Below are positions 34,954 to 43,605 of a DNA stretch of 64,000 nt, one piece after another. The stretch is from Streptomyces abyssalis (GTDB taxonomy: Bacteria > Actinomycetota > Actinomycetes > Streptomycetales > Streptomycetaceae). The position numbers were made by a program, and so were the translations under genes. Numbering within the stretch: position 1 is the first letter of the stretch; every line of letters starts with the position of its first letter. Where the stretch lies: assembly GCF_001751365.1 (NCBI RefSeq), contig NZ_LJGT01000041.1, positions 923,045 through 987,044 of the forward strand, given 5' to 3'. The notes beneath the pieces were generated by a model, which was given only the letters and a program-made list of their open reading frames with translations, did no database searches and was not told the origin of the DNA.

Positions 34954-36711
34954 TCAGCCGCGCCCGCCCGCATCCCCCGTTCCGCCCGCCCCGTCCGCCG
35001 CCGGCACCGGCTCCTTGCGTACGAACGCCCTGCGCAGTGCGTGGTACGGCTCGTGCCGCCCGGCGAACTGGCGGTACATCTCTGCCAGTTCCTCCCTGCG
35101 GTAGTCGGCCAGCGGCTTCGCCGCCTCGTCACGGGCGCGGGCCGCGGCCTTGGCGGCCACCCGCTCCGCCAGTCCGCCCGCCTGTGCCAGCTCTGCCGCC
35201 ATCCGCTGCGCCTCACCTGCGAAGTCCCCGGGCGCGGCGGCCACCAGACGGTCCACCAGCCCGGCTCCGGCCGCGGCCGCCGCACTCATCGGGAGCGCCT
35301 CACGCATGAGGCGCCGCGCCGCCTCCGGGCCGACGCGGCGGGGGAGCGTGTACGTCCAGTACTCCGACCCATACAGGCCCATGCGCCGGTAGTGCGGGTT
35401 CAGCACGGCTCCTGCCCGGCACCACACCTCGTCCGCCGCGAGCGCGAGCATGACCCCGCCGGCCGCGGCGTTGCCGCCGAGGGCGGCGACCACCAGCCGG
35501 TCGGTGGTGCGCAGTACGGCCTCGACAAGGTCGTCCATGGCGTCGATGTTCGCCCGGGACTCCTCGGCCGGATCGGCTGCCGCCTCGATGACACCGAGGT
35601 GGATGCCGTTGGAGAAGAAGTCGCGGCGGCTGCCGAACACCAGCACCGGGGTGGGGCGGGACAGGGCGTGCCGGTACGCCGCCAGCAGCCGGCGGCAGTG
35701 GTCCTTGCTCATCGCGCCGCCCGGGAAGGAGAACCAGACGAACCCGGCCCCGCCGCGCTCTTCGTAGCGGATGTCGCTCCGGCCGGCGCCGTTCGCTCTG
35801 CCGTTCCCACTGCCGGACCCACTGCCGGATTCCCCGGCTGACGGTGCCGCCCCGGCGGGCACCTCGGGCACGGAACGGGGCAGGCGTGCGCCCAGCGCGT
35901 CCACCGCCGGCATCTTGAACGTGGCCGGCCCGCCCGGCTTCCGGCGCGGCCGCAGCTCGGGAATCCACACGGCGCCGTCGCGCGTCGCACGGCACACCGC
36001 GCCCGCCCGCGTCGCCACGATCTCGCCGGGCGCGGCGCGCGGTCGCAGCACGTCCTCGGGGTGTCCGCCGTGCAGGAACCACTCCGCGCCGAGCAGTTCG
36101 TCGAGCACGCCCGGCTGGGAGTCGGCCGCGCGGAGCTTGCGCAGCACGGTCCCGGAGGAGTCCGCTGCCCAGTCGATGCGGCGCAGCTCCTGACGGAAGT
36201 ACGGGCGCGGGCACGGTTCGGCGGCGATCTCGTCCTGGCGCTGCGGCTTCCAGTCGCCCGAGGCGAAGCGGCCGACGGCAAGTCTCACGGCGGCCGTCGC
36301 GGCGTCCGCCGCCTCGTTGCGGTAGACGTCGCTCTTGCCGGTCTCCGGTACGGCGAAGGGGACCGTGGCCCAGATGTCCCCGGCGTCCATCTCGGCCTCC
36401 GCCTGAAGCACCGTCACCGCCCAGTGGCGGGCGCCGGAGGAGATGGCCCAGTCGAGGGAGGAGGGGCCGCGGTCGCCGGGGGGGCCGGGGTGGACGACGA
36501 GGCAGACGTACCGTGACCACACGTCCTCGGGGATCGCCGTCCGGAGCATCGGCGCGATGATCAGCTCGGGTCCGTGTCTGCGGACCGCTTCCCGTACGGC
36601 ATCGTCGCCCCCGCCGCACACCGTGTCCAACTCATGGCCGAGGTCGGTCAGTTCGGCGTACACGCGTTGGGTGAGACTGTTGAACGCGCTGGCCACGAGC
36701 AAAATACGCAC
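34954..36711 (-). CDS. hoxX: HoxX-like protein: formyltransferase domain fused to enoyl-CoA hydratase domain
   Basis: HoxX makes carbon monoxide from a formyl donor for the active site of oxygen-tolerant [NiFe] hydrogenases. The 585-residue protein has an N-terminal formyltransferase-like domain (MRILLVASAFNSLTQRVYAE, HPGPPGDRGPSSLDWAI) and a C-terminal crotonase-like domain (FFSNGIHLGVIEAAA, LGGNAAAGGVMLALAADEVW). A Ser/Gly-rich linker joins them. GTG 36711 follows GGGAGAG. No hydrogenase structural or maturation genes are in the window, so the partner must be elsewhere or the role differs. Confidence 0.85.
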   Translation of the reverse strand: MRILLVASAFNSLTQRVYAELTDLGHELDTVCGGGDDAVREAVRRHGPELIIAPMLRTAIPEDVWSRYVCLVVHPGPPGDRGPSSLDWAISSGARHWAVTVLQAEAEMDAGDIWATVPFAVPETGKSDVYRNEAADAATAAVRLAVGRFASGDWKPQRQDEIAAEPCPRPYFRQELRRIDWAADSSGTVLRKLRAADSQPGVLDELLGAEWFLHGGHPEDVLRPRAAPGEIVATRAGAVCRATRDGAVWIPELRPRRKPGGPATFKMPAVDALGARLPRSVPEVPAGAAPSAGESGSGSGSGNGRANGAGRSDIRYEERGGAGFVWFSFPGGAMSKDHCRRLLAAYRHALSRPTPVLVFGSRRDFFSNGIHLGVIEAAADPAEESRANIDAMDDLVEAVLRTTDRLVVAALGGNAAAGGVMLALAADEVWCRAGAVLNPHYRRMGLYGSEYWTYTLPRRVGPEAARRLMREALPMSAAAAAGAGLVDRLVAAAPGDFAGEAQRMAAELAQAGGLAERVAAKAAARARDEAAKPLADYRREELAEMYRQFAGRHEPYHALRRAFVRKEPVPAADGAGGTGDAGGRG

Positions 36712-36930
36712 AGCACTCTCCCGGGTCCGGGGCGCCGGGCGGCTCCCGGCGCGGGCAGCCTCGGACGCTATCCGGGGACGCCGGAGCCTTCCGTGATCCC
36801 TGAGGTGTGTGGCAGGTACACGACCCGTACGGACGTGTGCTTTTCAGAAGAACGGATCAGTCCTCCGGAGGCCGCACGGGCTGCCCGGGGCCGCGCGGGC
36901 CGCTCGCTCGGAGGCCCGGACCGGCCGTCC

Positions 36931-37602
36931 TCAGAAGAGCCGGAGCTTGTCGTCCTCGATGCCGCGTAGCGAGTCGTAGTCGAGGGTGACGCAGCCGATG
37001 CCGCGGTCGGACGCGAGCACACGGGCCTGCGGCTTGATCTCCTGTGCGGCGAACACGCCCTTGACCGGGGCGAGATGGGGGTCGCGGTTGAGCAGGTCGA
37101 GATAGCGGGTCAGCTGCTCGACTCCGTCGATCTCGCCCCGGCGCTTGATCTCGACTGCCACCGTGGCGCCCGCCTCGTCGCGGCAGAGGATGTCGACCGG
37201 ACCGATGGCCGTCGGATACTCGCGGCGGATCAGCGTCCAGCCGTCGCCCAGGGTCTCCATGCGGTCGGCGAGCAGCTCCTGGAGATGCGCCTCGACGCCG
37301 TCCTTGATGAGCCCTGGGTCGCTGCCGAGTTCGTGCGAGGAGTCATGGAGGATCTCCTCCATGGTGATGATCAATTTCTCGCCCGCCTTGTTCTGCACCG
37401 TCCAGACCGGGCCCGTGTCCTCCTCGGACTCCTTCACCGTGCACGGCGGCGACATCCAGTTGAGGGGTTTGTAGGCCCGGTCGTCCGCGTGCACGGACAC
37501 CGACCCGTCGGCCTTGACCAGGATCAGCCGTGGAGCCAGGGGGAGATGAGCGGTGAGCCTGCCGGCGTAGTCGACGGAGCACCGGGCGATGACGAGACGC
37601 AT
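36931..37602 (-). CDS. nucS: Mismatch-specific endonuclease NucS (EndoMS)
   Basis: NucS cuts both strands at mismatches and provides mismatch repair in actinobacteria, which lack MutS and MutL. The 223-residue protein has an N-terminal DNA-binding domain. The RecB-like nuclease domain has D137 (GPVDIL), E151 and K153 (VAVEIKRR) and Q163. The last residues, DDKLRLF, resemble the beta-clamp binding motif that activates the enzyme. It is transcribed towards hoxX with 219 bp between them. Confidence 0.95.
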   Translation of the reverse strand: MRLVIARCSVDYAGRLTAHLPLAPRLILVKADGSVSVHADDRAYKPLNWMSPPCTVKESEEDTGPVWTVQNKAGEKLIITMEEILHDSSHELGSDPGLIKDGVEAHLQELLADRMETLGDGWTLIRREYPTAIGPVDILCRDEAGATVAVEIKRRGEIDGVEQLTRYLDLLNRDPHLAPVKGVFAAQEIKPQARVLASDRGIGCVTLDYDSLRGIEDDKLRLF

Positions 37603-37712
37603 GAGCGGTCACGCTACTGGACGCTCCGCCGCGATGCGATTCGCCCCCGATGGCCCTCTTCGACTGTGGCCGGATGTATGCCCATTCGCATGGTGCGGTC
37701 ACTCTGCGCCCC

Positions 37713-37722
37713 TTAACGTTAA
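37713..37722. promoter_or_regulatory. TTAACGTTAA palindrome upstream of the SCO5389-family gene
   Basis: A perfect 10-bp AT-rich palindrome flanked by CCCC and, 4 nt later, GGGG. It lies about 110 bp upstream of the start at 37832 and is a plausible promoter-associated site. Confidence 0.35.
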
Positions 37723-37831
37723 CGATGGGGGGTGTCGCCGTACGGAGTCGTATGATCACCCGGCGCCGAGCGGTTCCCTTCCAATCCATCCGGAAGACCC
37801 CATATCCCCTGGGGTCGCGAGAGGAGAACCC

Positions 37832-38224
37832 ATGTCGCTCGACGTCTCACCGCATCTGCTGGCTCAGGCAGAAAGGGGCGAAGTCGACGAGCGTGACTTC
37901 GTCGACTGCGTCCGTACGTCCCTCCCATACGCATGGGAGATGATCAGCACCCTGGTGGCCCGGCTCAAGGTTGACGGCGGCGAGTTCGCCGACAACCAGA
38001 CGCCGCCGCCGGACGAGCAGGCCCGGGGCCAGCTTCTGCGGGCTCTGGCCAGCGACGCGATACGCGGCTCGCTGGAACGTCACTTCGGAGTACGGCTCGC
38101 TTTCCAGAACTGTCACCGTGTCGCCGTCTTCCCACTGGACGGCGCGGTGGACGAAAGACTCACGCGCTTCACTTCGGTGCGTGGCCAGCTGCTCAACCAG
38201 TCGCCCACGCTTCGCGACTGCTGA
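37832..38224 (+). CDS. SCO5389-family protein
   Basis: A 130-residue soluble protein starting MSLDVSPHLLAQAERGEVDE, with GAGAGGAGAA in front of ATG 37832. It contains FVDCVRTSLPYAWEMISTLV and ADNQTPPPDEQARGQLLRAL, which are strongly conserved among streptomycetes. It is all-helical in the first half with RHFGVRLAFQNCHRVAVFPL strands later. The family is named after its S. coelicolor member and its function is unknown. It stands next to nucS, divergently transcribed. Confidence 0.85.
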   Translation: MSLDVSPHLLAQAERGEVDERDFVDCVRTSLPYAWEMISTLVARLKVDGGEFADNQTPPPDEQARGQLLRALASDAIRGSLERHFGVRLAFQNCHRVAVFPLDGAVDERLTRFTSVRGQLLNQSPTLRDC

Positions 38225-38246
38225 CGCCGCGGAGCGTCATCTGGGC

Positions 38247-38282
38247 CACGCTGCCGCTGCTCAAGCGGGTGGCGGCAGCGTG
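38247..38282. terminator. Hairpin between convergent genes at 38.2 kb
   Basis: Perfect 11-nt arms CACGCTGCCGC (38247-38257) and GCGGCAGCGTG (38272-38282) with a 14-nt loop. It lies between the SCO5389-family gene and the convergent LLM oxidoreductase gene. Confidence 0.65.
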
Positions 38283-38320
38283 CCGTGCGGGGCCGCGGGG
38301 TTCGCGAACGGCGGCGAGGC

Positions 38321-39400
38321 TCAAGGGAGTTCACTGCCGGTGGGGAGGAGCGGCAGGACTTCCCCGCCCAGCCGGTGCACGTTCCGCTCCGTCGCCGCGA
38401 GGTCGCCCGTGCCCTCGACGAGGAGGGCGAAACGGTCGATGCCCGTGCGCTCGCGCGTCGCGGCGAGCCGGTCCGCGCACAGCCGGGGCGTCCCCACCGG
38501 GTGCAGCCGGCACAGCAGTTCGGTGTAGCTGAGCGGGTCGCGCATCGTGCGGTGGCGTCCGTCCACCGTCCGGTGGGCACCGAGCCCCTCGCGGAACCAG
38601 CCGGGCATCGCCTTCGTCAGCGACTCCACCGCTTCCCGGGTGTTGTCGCCGACCTGAGCGACCCCGGCGGACACGTGCTGTGCGGCCGCGGTCTCGATGG
38701 CTTGCGGATCCTTACCGGCCTCCCGCGCCTCGCGGCGCCACATGGCGATGACCTCGGCCTTCTCCTCGTCGTCGCAGTGCATGCCGAGAAGCATCGGCAG
38801 ACAGCGCCGTGCCGCGAGCCGGACGGAGCCCGGTGAGGTGCAGGCGACGACCACCACGGGACGGCTGGGAGCCGGCTCGTCCGAGGCGCCCTGTGCCGGG
38901 ACGAAGGGCTCCTCGCACCGCGGGACCACCTCGACCTCACGGAACTGGTAGCGCTCGCCGTCGGCGCCGACGCGGGGCTCACGCAGCCAGCGCAGCAGCA
39001 GGTCCAGGGACTCCGGGAAGCCGTGCTCGAACGCGTCGAGCCCGCCGCCCAGCACCTCCAGGTCGACCCAGGGCCCTCCCCGTCCGACACCGAGCGTGAA
39101 GCGGCCACCGGAGGTGAGGTGCAGCAGCGCGGCCTGCTCGCCGAGGGCGACCGGATGCGCGTTGGGGAGCACCGAGACCGCGGTCCCGACACCGATACGG
39201 TTCGTGCGCCCCAGCAGCATCGCGGCGAACGTCACCGCCGACGGGCAGACGCCGTAGGGAACGAAGTGGTGCTCAGCGAGCCAGACGGAATCGAGCCCCG
39301 ACTCCTCCGCGGCCTCCGCTGTACGGACCGCGCGGTGCAGCGGCTCTCTCTGACCCTGCCCGGGGAACTGCGCGGCCAGCACGAATGCTCCAACTCGCAT
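38321..39400 (-). CDS. LLM class flavin-dependent oxidoreductase (luciferase-like)
   Basis: A 359-residue TIM-barrel protein of the luciferase-like family that uses FMN or F420. Signatures are ESGLDSVWLAEHHFVPYGVC, the strand TNRIGVGTAVSVLPNAHPVA, and LTSGGRFTLGVGRGGPWVDL. Together these point to the FMN-dependent alkanal-monooxygenase-like subgroup. ATG 39400 follows GGACGGAG. The substrate is unknown, and no flavin reductase gene is adjacent. Confidence 0.88.
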   Translation of the reverse strand: MRVGAFVLAAQFPGQGQREPLHRAVRTAEAAEESGLDSVWLAEHHFVPYGVCPSAVTFAAMLLGRTNRIGVGTAVSVLPNAHPVALGEQAALLHLTSGGRFTLGVGRGGPWVDLEVLGGGLDAFEHGFPESLDLLLRWLREPRVGADGERYQFREVEVVPRCEEPFVPAQGASDEPAPSRPVVVVACTSPGSVRLAARRCLPMLLGMHCDDEEKAEVIAMWRREAREAGKDPQAIETAAAQHVSAGVAQVGDNTREAVESLTKAMPGWFREGLGAHRTVDGRHRTMRDPLSYTELLCRLHPVGTPRLCADRLAATRERTGIDRFALLVEGTGDLAATERNVHRLGGEVLPLLPTGSELP

Positions 39401-39614
39401 GCTGCTCCGTCCTCTTGAGCGTCCCGTCCCCTGCAGGCATTAACGGCTGACACGTGCCAAAGGCACGGCCTCGGGGTCACCGATTCTTCCGATGAACGGC
39501 ACGTGACAACAGGCTGCGGACTCGATCCGTCCGTTCGTGCGCCGGGACCGAGTGCGTACGGACCGTCTGTGGCTACTGTGGAGACACCCGCCTTCCGAAC
39601 TCCCGAGGTGTCCC

Positions 39615-39944
39615 GTGTCGCCGCGTCGTAACCGCCCTCGCAGCGGTTCAGCCAAGCCCTCCGCCGACGACCGCGAGGAGGGGTCCGGCACGCGCTACGG
39701 GATCGAGCGCACCGAGGAGTGGCGCGGCGAGGAGTGGGCCGTACGGCAGATCGGGGGCGCGACGGGCAAGCGGTACCGCTGCCCGGGCTGCGACCAGGAG
39801 ATCCCGGCGGGGGTGCCGCACGTGGTGGCGTGGCCGCGGATGGGCGACGTGGAGGACCGGCGCCACTGGCACAAGGCCTGCTGGAACGCACGTGACCGGC
39901 GCGGTGCGCGTGTGCAGCGCTCGCGCAACGCGCCCCGCCACTGA
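39615..39944 (+). CDS. Small actinobacterial protein with CPGC zinc-knuckle-like motif
   Basis: From GTG 39615 (GAGGTG site) a 109-residue basic protein MSPRRNRPRSGSAKPSADDR. It continues with YGIERTEEWRGEEWAVRQIG and KRYRCPGCDQEIPAGVPHVV, and ends in HWHKACWNARDRRGAR. The pairs C-x2-C and H-x-H-x3-C could hold zinc, recalling HNH- or PARP-finger-like folds without nuclease residues. Homologues are sometimes labelled ATP/GTP-binding, but no P-loop is present. The function is unknown. Confidence 0.8.
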   Translation: MSPRRNRPRSGSAKPSADDREEGSGTRYGIERTEEWRGEEWAVRQIGGATGKRYRCPGCDQEIPAGVPHVVAWPRMGDVEDRRHWHKACWNARDRRGARVQRSRNAPRH

Positions 39945-40286
39945 GGCCGCGGTGCGCCGGTACGCCGGTACGGGAGCAGTCCCGCTGCCGGGGCACCTCG
40001 GTACCGCGTACAGTTCAAGGGTCCTGTCGTCTCCGATAGAGGTGGACGTTGCGCATCTGAGGTCCGCGATCACCGCGCGCTACGGAACCGTCCGTAGCAC
40101 TGTCACGCCGAGCCGGCCTTCTCCGCCGCCCGTGACCTCGCGTGGATGCGACCTCGGTGCATGAGCCGTCCCTCCCGCCCCCTCAGGGCCGGGACCGCGC
40201 CCGTCTCCCGGTGCGCACGGTTCCGCAGCCGCGTGGTGCTCGCACACGAAGCCCGCCGACCACCACGCACGCGACTGCGAGACACC
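39945..40286 (+). promoter_or_regulatory. Long leader of the ABC-F gene with hairpin and small open frames
   Basis: This 342-bp stretch carries a perfect hairpin GCTACGGA-ACCG-TCCGTAGC at 40079-40098. A GAGGTGG site stands before a three-codon frame (TTG CGC ATC TGA near 40049). The main frame is also open from ATG 40161 without a ribosome site. Antibiotic-responsive ABC-F genes often have attenuating leaders of this kind, so regulation here is possible but unproven. Confidence 0.4.
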
Positions 40287-41978
40287 ATGACCAGTACCGA
40301 TCACAACCGGCACGGCCCCAACCCGCCCGGTTCCTCCGTGACTTGCTCCGCCCTGTCCTTCCGGTGGCCCGACGGCACCGTCGTCTTCGACGGGCTCTCG
40401 CTCACCGTCGGCCGCGGCCGGACGGGCCTCGTCGGCGCCAACGGCTCCGGCAAGTCGACCCTGCTGGGGCTGCTGGCCGGCCGGCTGCGTCCCGCCCAGG
40501 GATCGGTGAGCGCCGCAGGCACCCTCGCCCACCTCCCGCAGAACGTCACCCTCGACACGGGGCTCCGCGTCGACGAGGCCCTCGGCATCGCCGGGAGGCG
40601 CCGTGCGCTGCGCGCCATCGAGGCGGGGGACGTGAGCGAGGAGCACTTCGAGACCGTCGGCGACGACTGGGACGTCGAGGAGCGGGCCCTGGCGACCCTG
40701 GGTTCGCTCGGGCTCGAGGGCGCCGGACTGGACCGTGCCGTCGGCGAGTTGTCCGGGGGCGAGACGGTGCTGCTGCGGCTGGCGGCGCTGCTTCTGGAAC
40801 GTCCCGACGTGCTGCTGCTGGACGAGCCGACCAACAACCTCGACCTGTTCGCGCGCCGCCGCCTCCATGAGGCCGTGGACTCCTGGCGCTCCGGCGTCCT
40901 CGTCGTGGTCAGCCACGACCGTGAGCTGCTGGAGCGCGTCGACCGCATCGCTGAGCTGCGCTCCGGCTCCGTCAGCTGGTACGGGGGCGGCTGGTCCGCG
41001 TACCAGGACGCGCTGGCGACCCAGCAGGAGGCGGCCGAACGGATGCTGCGCGCCGCGGACGCGGACGTACGCCGCCAGAAGCGTGAGCTGGAGGAGACGG
41101 AGACCAAGCTGGCACGCCGCCGGCGCAACAGCCGGAAGATGGACGCCCAGCGGCGTGCCCCGAAGATCGTCGCGGGGGAGCGAAAGCGGTCGGCGCAGGA
41201 GTCCGCGGGCAAGCTGCGCGGCCTGCACGAGGACCGCCTCGGCGCGGCGCGCGAGAGGCGCGAGGAGGCGGAGCAGGCCGTGCGCGACGACGCGGAGATC
41301 CGGATCGGCCTTCCCAGCACGGCGGTGCCCGCGGGCCGCAGGGTCCTGAGCCTGCGCGAACTGCGCCCCCGGTACGGGAAGTTGCGCGAGGCGGACCTCC
41401 ACGTGCACGGGCCCGAGCGGATCGCGCTCGTCGGGCGGAACGGAGCGGGCAAGACCACGCTGCTGCGCACTCTCGCCGGTCAGGCCGAACCCCGCTCCGG
41501 ACATGCCGAGGTGTTCGTACCCCTGCGGTTCCTCCCGCAGCGGCTGGACGTGCTGGACGACGAGCTCAGCGTCGCCGCGAACGTGGCCCGCGTCGCTCCC
41601 GGGGTGACGGACAACCACATCCGCGGCCAGCTGGCGCGGTTCCTGTTCAAGGGGGCGCGCGCCGAACAGCCGGCCGGGACGCTCTCCGGCGGAGAACGCC
41701 TCCGGGCGGCCCTGGCGGCGATGCTGCTCGCCGCGCCCGCGCCGCAGCTGCTGATGCTGGACGAGCCGACCAACAACCTCGACCTCGCGGGCGTACGGCA
41801 GCTCACGGGCGCGCTCGCCTCGTACGAAGGCGCGCTGCTGGTCGCCGGCCACGACCTGCCCTTCCTCGAAGCGGTGGGGATCACCCGCTGGCTGCTCGTC
41901 GGGGAGGAGCTGCGGGAGATCCCCGCGGACGAGGTCCGGGAGGCGTTGGCGTCGCCGGGAGACAGCGCCGGCGTCTGA
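40287..41978 (+). CDS. ABC-F subfamily ATP-binding protein (ribosome protection or translation factor type)
   Basis: Two tandem nucleotide-binding domains and no membrane segment make this an ABC-F protein, a class that acts on the ribosome. Walker A motifs are GANGSGKST and GRNGAGKTT. Both domains have LSGGE signatures followed by DEPTNNLD. Between them lies the charged arm KRELEETETKLARRRRNSRK, the P-site tRNA interaction motif. ATG 40287 gives 563 residues. Some relatives give resistance to macrolides, lincosamides or pleuromutilins; which, if any, applies is not readable. It contains no TTA codon that I noticed. Confidence 0.9.
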   Translation: MTSTDHNRHGPNPPGSSVTCSALSFRWPDGTVVFDGLSLTVGRGRTGLVGANGSGKSTLLGLLAGRLRPAQGSVSAAGTLAHLPQNVTLDTGLRVDEALGIAGRRRALRAIEAGDVSEEHFETVGDDWDVEERALATLGSLGLEGAGLDRAVGELSGGETVLLRLAALLLERPDVLLLDEPTNNLDLFARRRLHEAVDSWRSGVLVVVSHDRELLERVDRIAELRSGSVSWYGGGWSAYQDALATQQEAAERMLRAADADVRRQKRELEETETKLARRRRNSRKMDAQRRAPKIVAGERKRSAQESAGKLRGLHEDRLGAARERREEAEQAVRDDAEIRIGLPSTAVPAGRRVLSLRELRPRYGKLREADLHVHGPERIALVGRNGAGKTTLLRTLAGQAEPRSGHAEVFVPLRFLPQRLDVLDDELSVAANVARVAPGVTDNHIRGQLARFLFKGARAEQPAGTLSGGERLRAALAAMLLAAPAPQLLMLDEPTNNLDLAGVRQLTGALASYEGALLVAGHDLPFLEAVGITRWLLVGEELREIPADEVREALASPGDSAGV

Positions 41979-42366
41979 CCGGACGCGCCGCCGGCGGCCG
42001 TCCCCGGGGCGCCGGTCCGGCGCCGTCGTGGTCCCGCGTCGCTGCGGCGAGCGTGGGCCGCCGCAGCGGTCGGGGACGCGCCGTGTGAGGGTCCGGCAGC
42101 GTGCCGGCCGGCCGCGTGGGGAGACGTGTCCGGTGTTCGGCCGGCGTGCCGGTGGCAGACGTCTCCGGGCCGCCGGACTCGCGCGGTCGGGGGCCGGGCC
42201 GTTGCAGGGGGAACTCCCGGGAACTCCCCTGCCTCCGCCGGGGACTTCCTCCCAGGCCGGAGGTTCTGGGGAAGACCAGGCGGAGCGTCAGCCGCCCCGT
42301 GCACGGGTCCGGCAGCAAGTCCTCCGCTCACCCCGGGGCCGCAAGGCGCGGGGAACGACGTCCGGC
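41979..42366. other. Intergenic region between convergent ABC-F and nrfD-like genes
   Basis: Nearly 390 bp with no plausible coding region on either strand. It contains a tandem 10-bp direct repeat GGGAACTCCC at 42209-42218 and 42219-42228, and several GC-rich inverted repeats. It is the shared 3' region of two convergent transcription units. Confidence 0.5.
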
Positions 42367-43605
42367 TCATGAGCCGGACGCGGCGTCCAGGCGTTCCCGC
42401 TGGGGGATGACCGTGTAATTCGGGTCCTTGGACGACTCCATGCCCGCGTGGAAGACGCCCAGCCGCGTGCACGCCGAGGCGGCGAGGAGGGCCAGTCCGC
42501 TCGCGCCCGCGGCGACGCGGCTGCGGCCCGCGAGCAGCGCCGCCCCGGCCGCGCCCGCGGCCGACAGCGCCTCGGCGGCGCGCATCCAGCGCCCGCCGGG
42601 ACCGCTGCGGTAGACCTCGGCGACCAATCCGAGCCTGCGCTCCATGGCCTTCATCGCGGCGTTCTCCAGTGCGGTCCCGGCGAGTGCCACGCTGCGCGCC
42701 GGGCCGTTCTCGGCGGTCGGCGACATCGCAAGTGCCATGCCGGAGGCGGCCGTTGCCGCCGACCCGACGAAGACGAACGGCAGCTCGCGGTAGCCGTCGT
42801 GCCAGCCCGGCACCGCCGTGTCCGCCGCGAGCACCGCCGTGTACGCGGCGACGGCAGGCCCGATCAGCGCCGCGCCGGCGGTCGCGGCACGGCCCACACG
42901 CGGCAGCCGCCCGCCGAGCGCGCACAGGGCCGCGGCGCCCGAGACCGGCCCGTACACCGCGAGCACCCACGATCCGACGCTCATGGGCGAGGTCGGCTTG
43001 AAGACCCGGAGCATGTTGACGAACCGTCCGGGGCGGCCGAGGTCGTGGATGAGGGCCGCGGCCGAACCCGCGACCGCGAGGGCCGAGGAGGTCTTCAGCG
43101 CACGGGCCATGACGGGACGTCCGGTCAGCTCGGCACCCGCCGCGAGCACCGAGCCGGCACCGGCGAGACCGCCGAGGAAGAAGTAGCCGGCGATGTTCAA
43201 GGGCTGCCACGCGGGCTGGTTGAGCACGGGCCTGCCGTAGTACGAGGTGAACTCGGCCTCCGGCACGACCGTCCGCTCGCCCTTGCGGCCGCGCCGCCTG
43301 CCGCCGCGGTGCCTGCCCTTGGCTGTGCCCTTCGGCTTGCTCCTTCCCGTGATCGCGGCGACGCCGGTGGCCCCGCGGTCGCCGGCTCCGTCGCCGTGTC
43401 CGTCGGTGAGGTCCTGGCCGCCGACGAGTGCGGCACGGCCGGGACGTACGTCGCTCTGTCCCTCCTTCGTGACGTCCGCGACGCTCCCGGACTCCCGTTC
43501 CTCGGCGGGATTTCCGTACACCTGGCCGGGCTTGTAGCCGCTCCGGCGCCCCTGGCCGTCGCCGCTCGTACGGCCGTCGCCGCTGCCGCCGGTCTCGCCG
43601 CTCAT
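42367..43605 (-). CDS. NrfD/PsrC-type membrane subunit of formate dehydrogenase complex
   Basis: Quinone-interacting membrane anchor of a molybdenum oxidoreductase. ATG 43605 overlaps the stop of the iron-sulfur gene (ATGA). The 412-residue protein has a hydrophilic Gly/Arg/Lys-rich N-terminus of about 125 residues, which is unusual. Eight or so membrane helices follow, beginning NIAGYFFLGGLAGAGSVLAA. Typical motifs are HDLGRPGRFVNMLRVFKPTS and MSVGSWVLAVYGPVSG. It is the third gene of the fdh operon. Confidence 0.88.
   Translation of the reverse strand: MSGETGGSGDGRTSGDGQGRRSGYKPGQVYGNPAEERESGSVADVTKEGQSDVRPGRAALVGGQDLTDGHGDGAGDRGATGVAAITGRSKPKGTAKGRHRGGRRRGRKGERTVVPEAEFTSYYGRPVLNQPAWQPLNIAGYFFLGGLAGAGSVLAAGAELTGRPVMARALKTSSALAVAGSAAALIHDLGRPGRFVNMLRVFKPTSPMSVGSWVLAVYGPVSGAAALCALGGRLPRVGRAATAGAALIGPAVAAYTAVLAADTAVPGWHDGYRELPFVFVGSAATAASGMALAMSPTAENGPARSVALAGTALENAAMKAMERRLGLVAEVYRSGPGGRWMRAAEALSAAGAAGAALLAGRSRVAAGASGLALLAASACTRLGVFHAGMESSKDPNYTVIPQRERLDAASGS

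Noticed and set aside
40161..40286. Earlier start (ATG 40161) for the ABC-F protein
   Set aside because: The added 42 residues are arginine and proline rich and lack a ribosome site; family members begin close to the first nucleotide-binding domain.
41979..42366. tRNA or small RNA gene between the ABC-F and nrfD-like genes
   Set aside because: No cloverleaf, no CCA end and no terminator with a T run could be found by eye.
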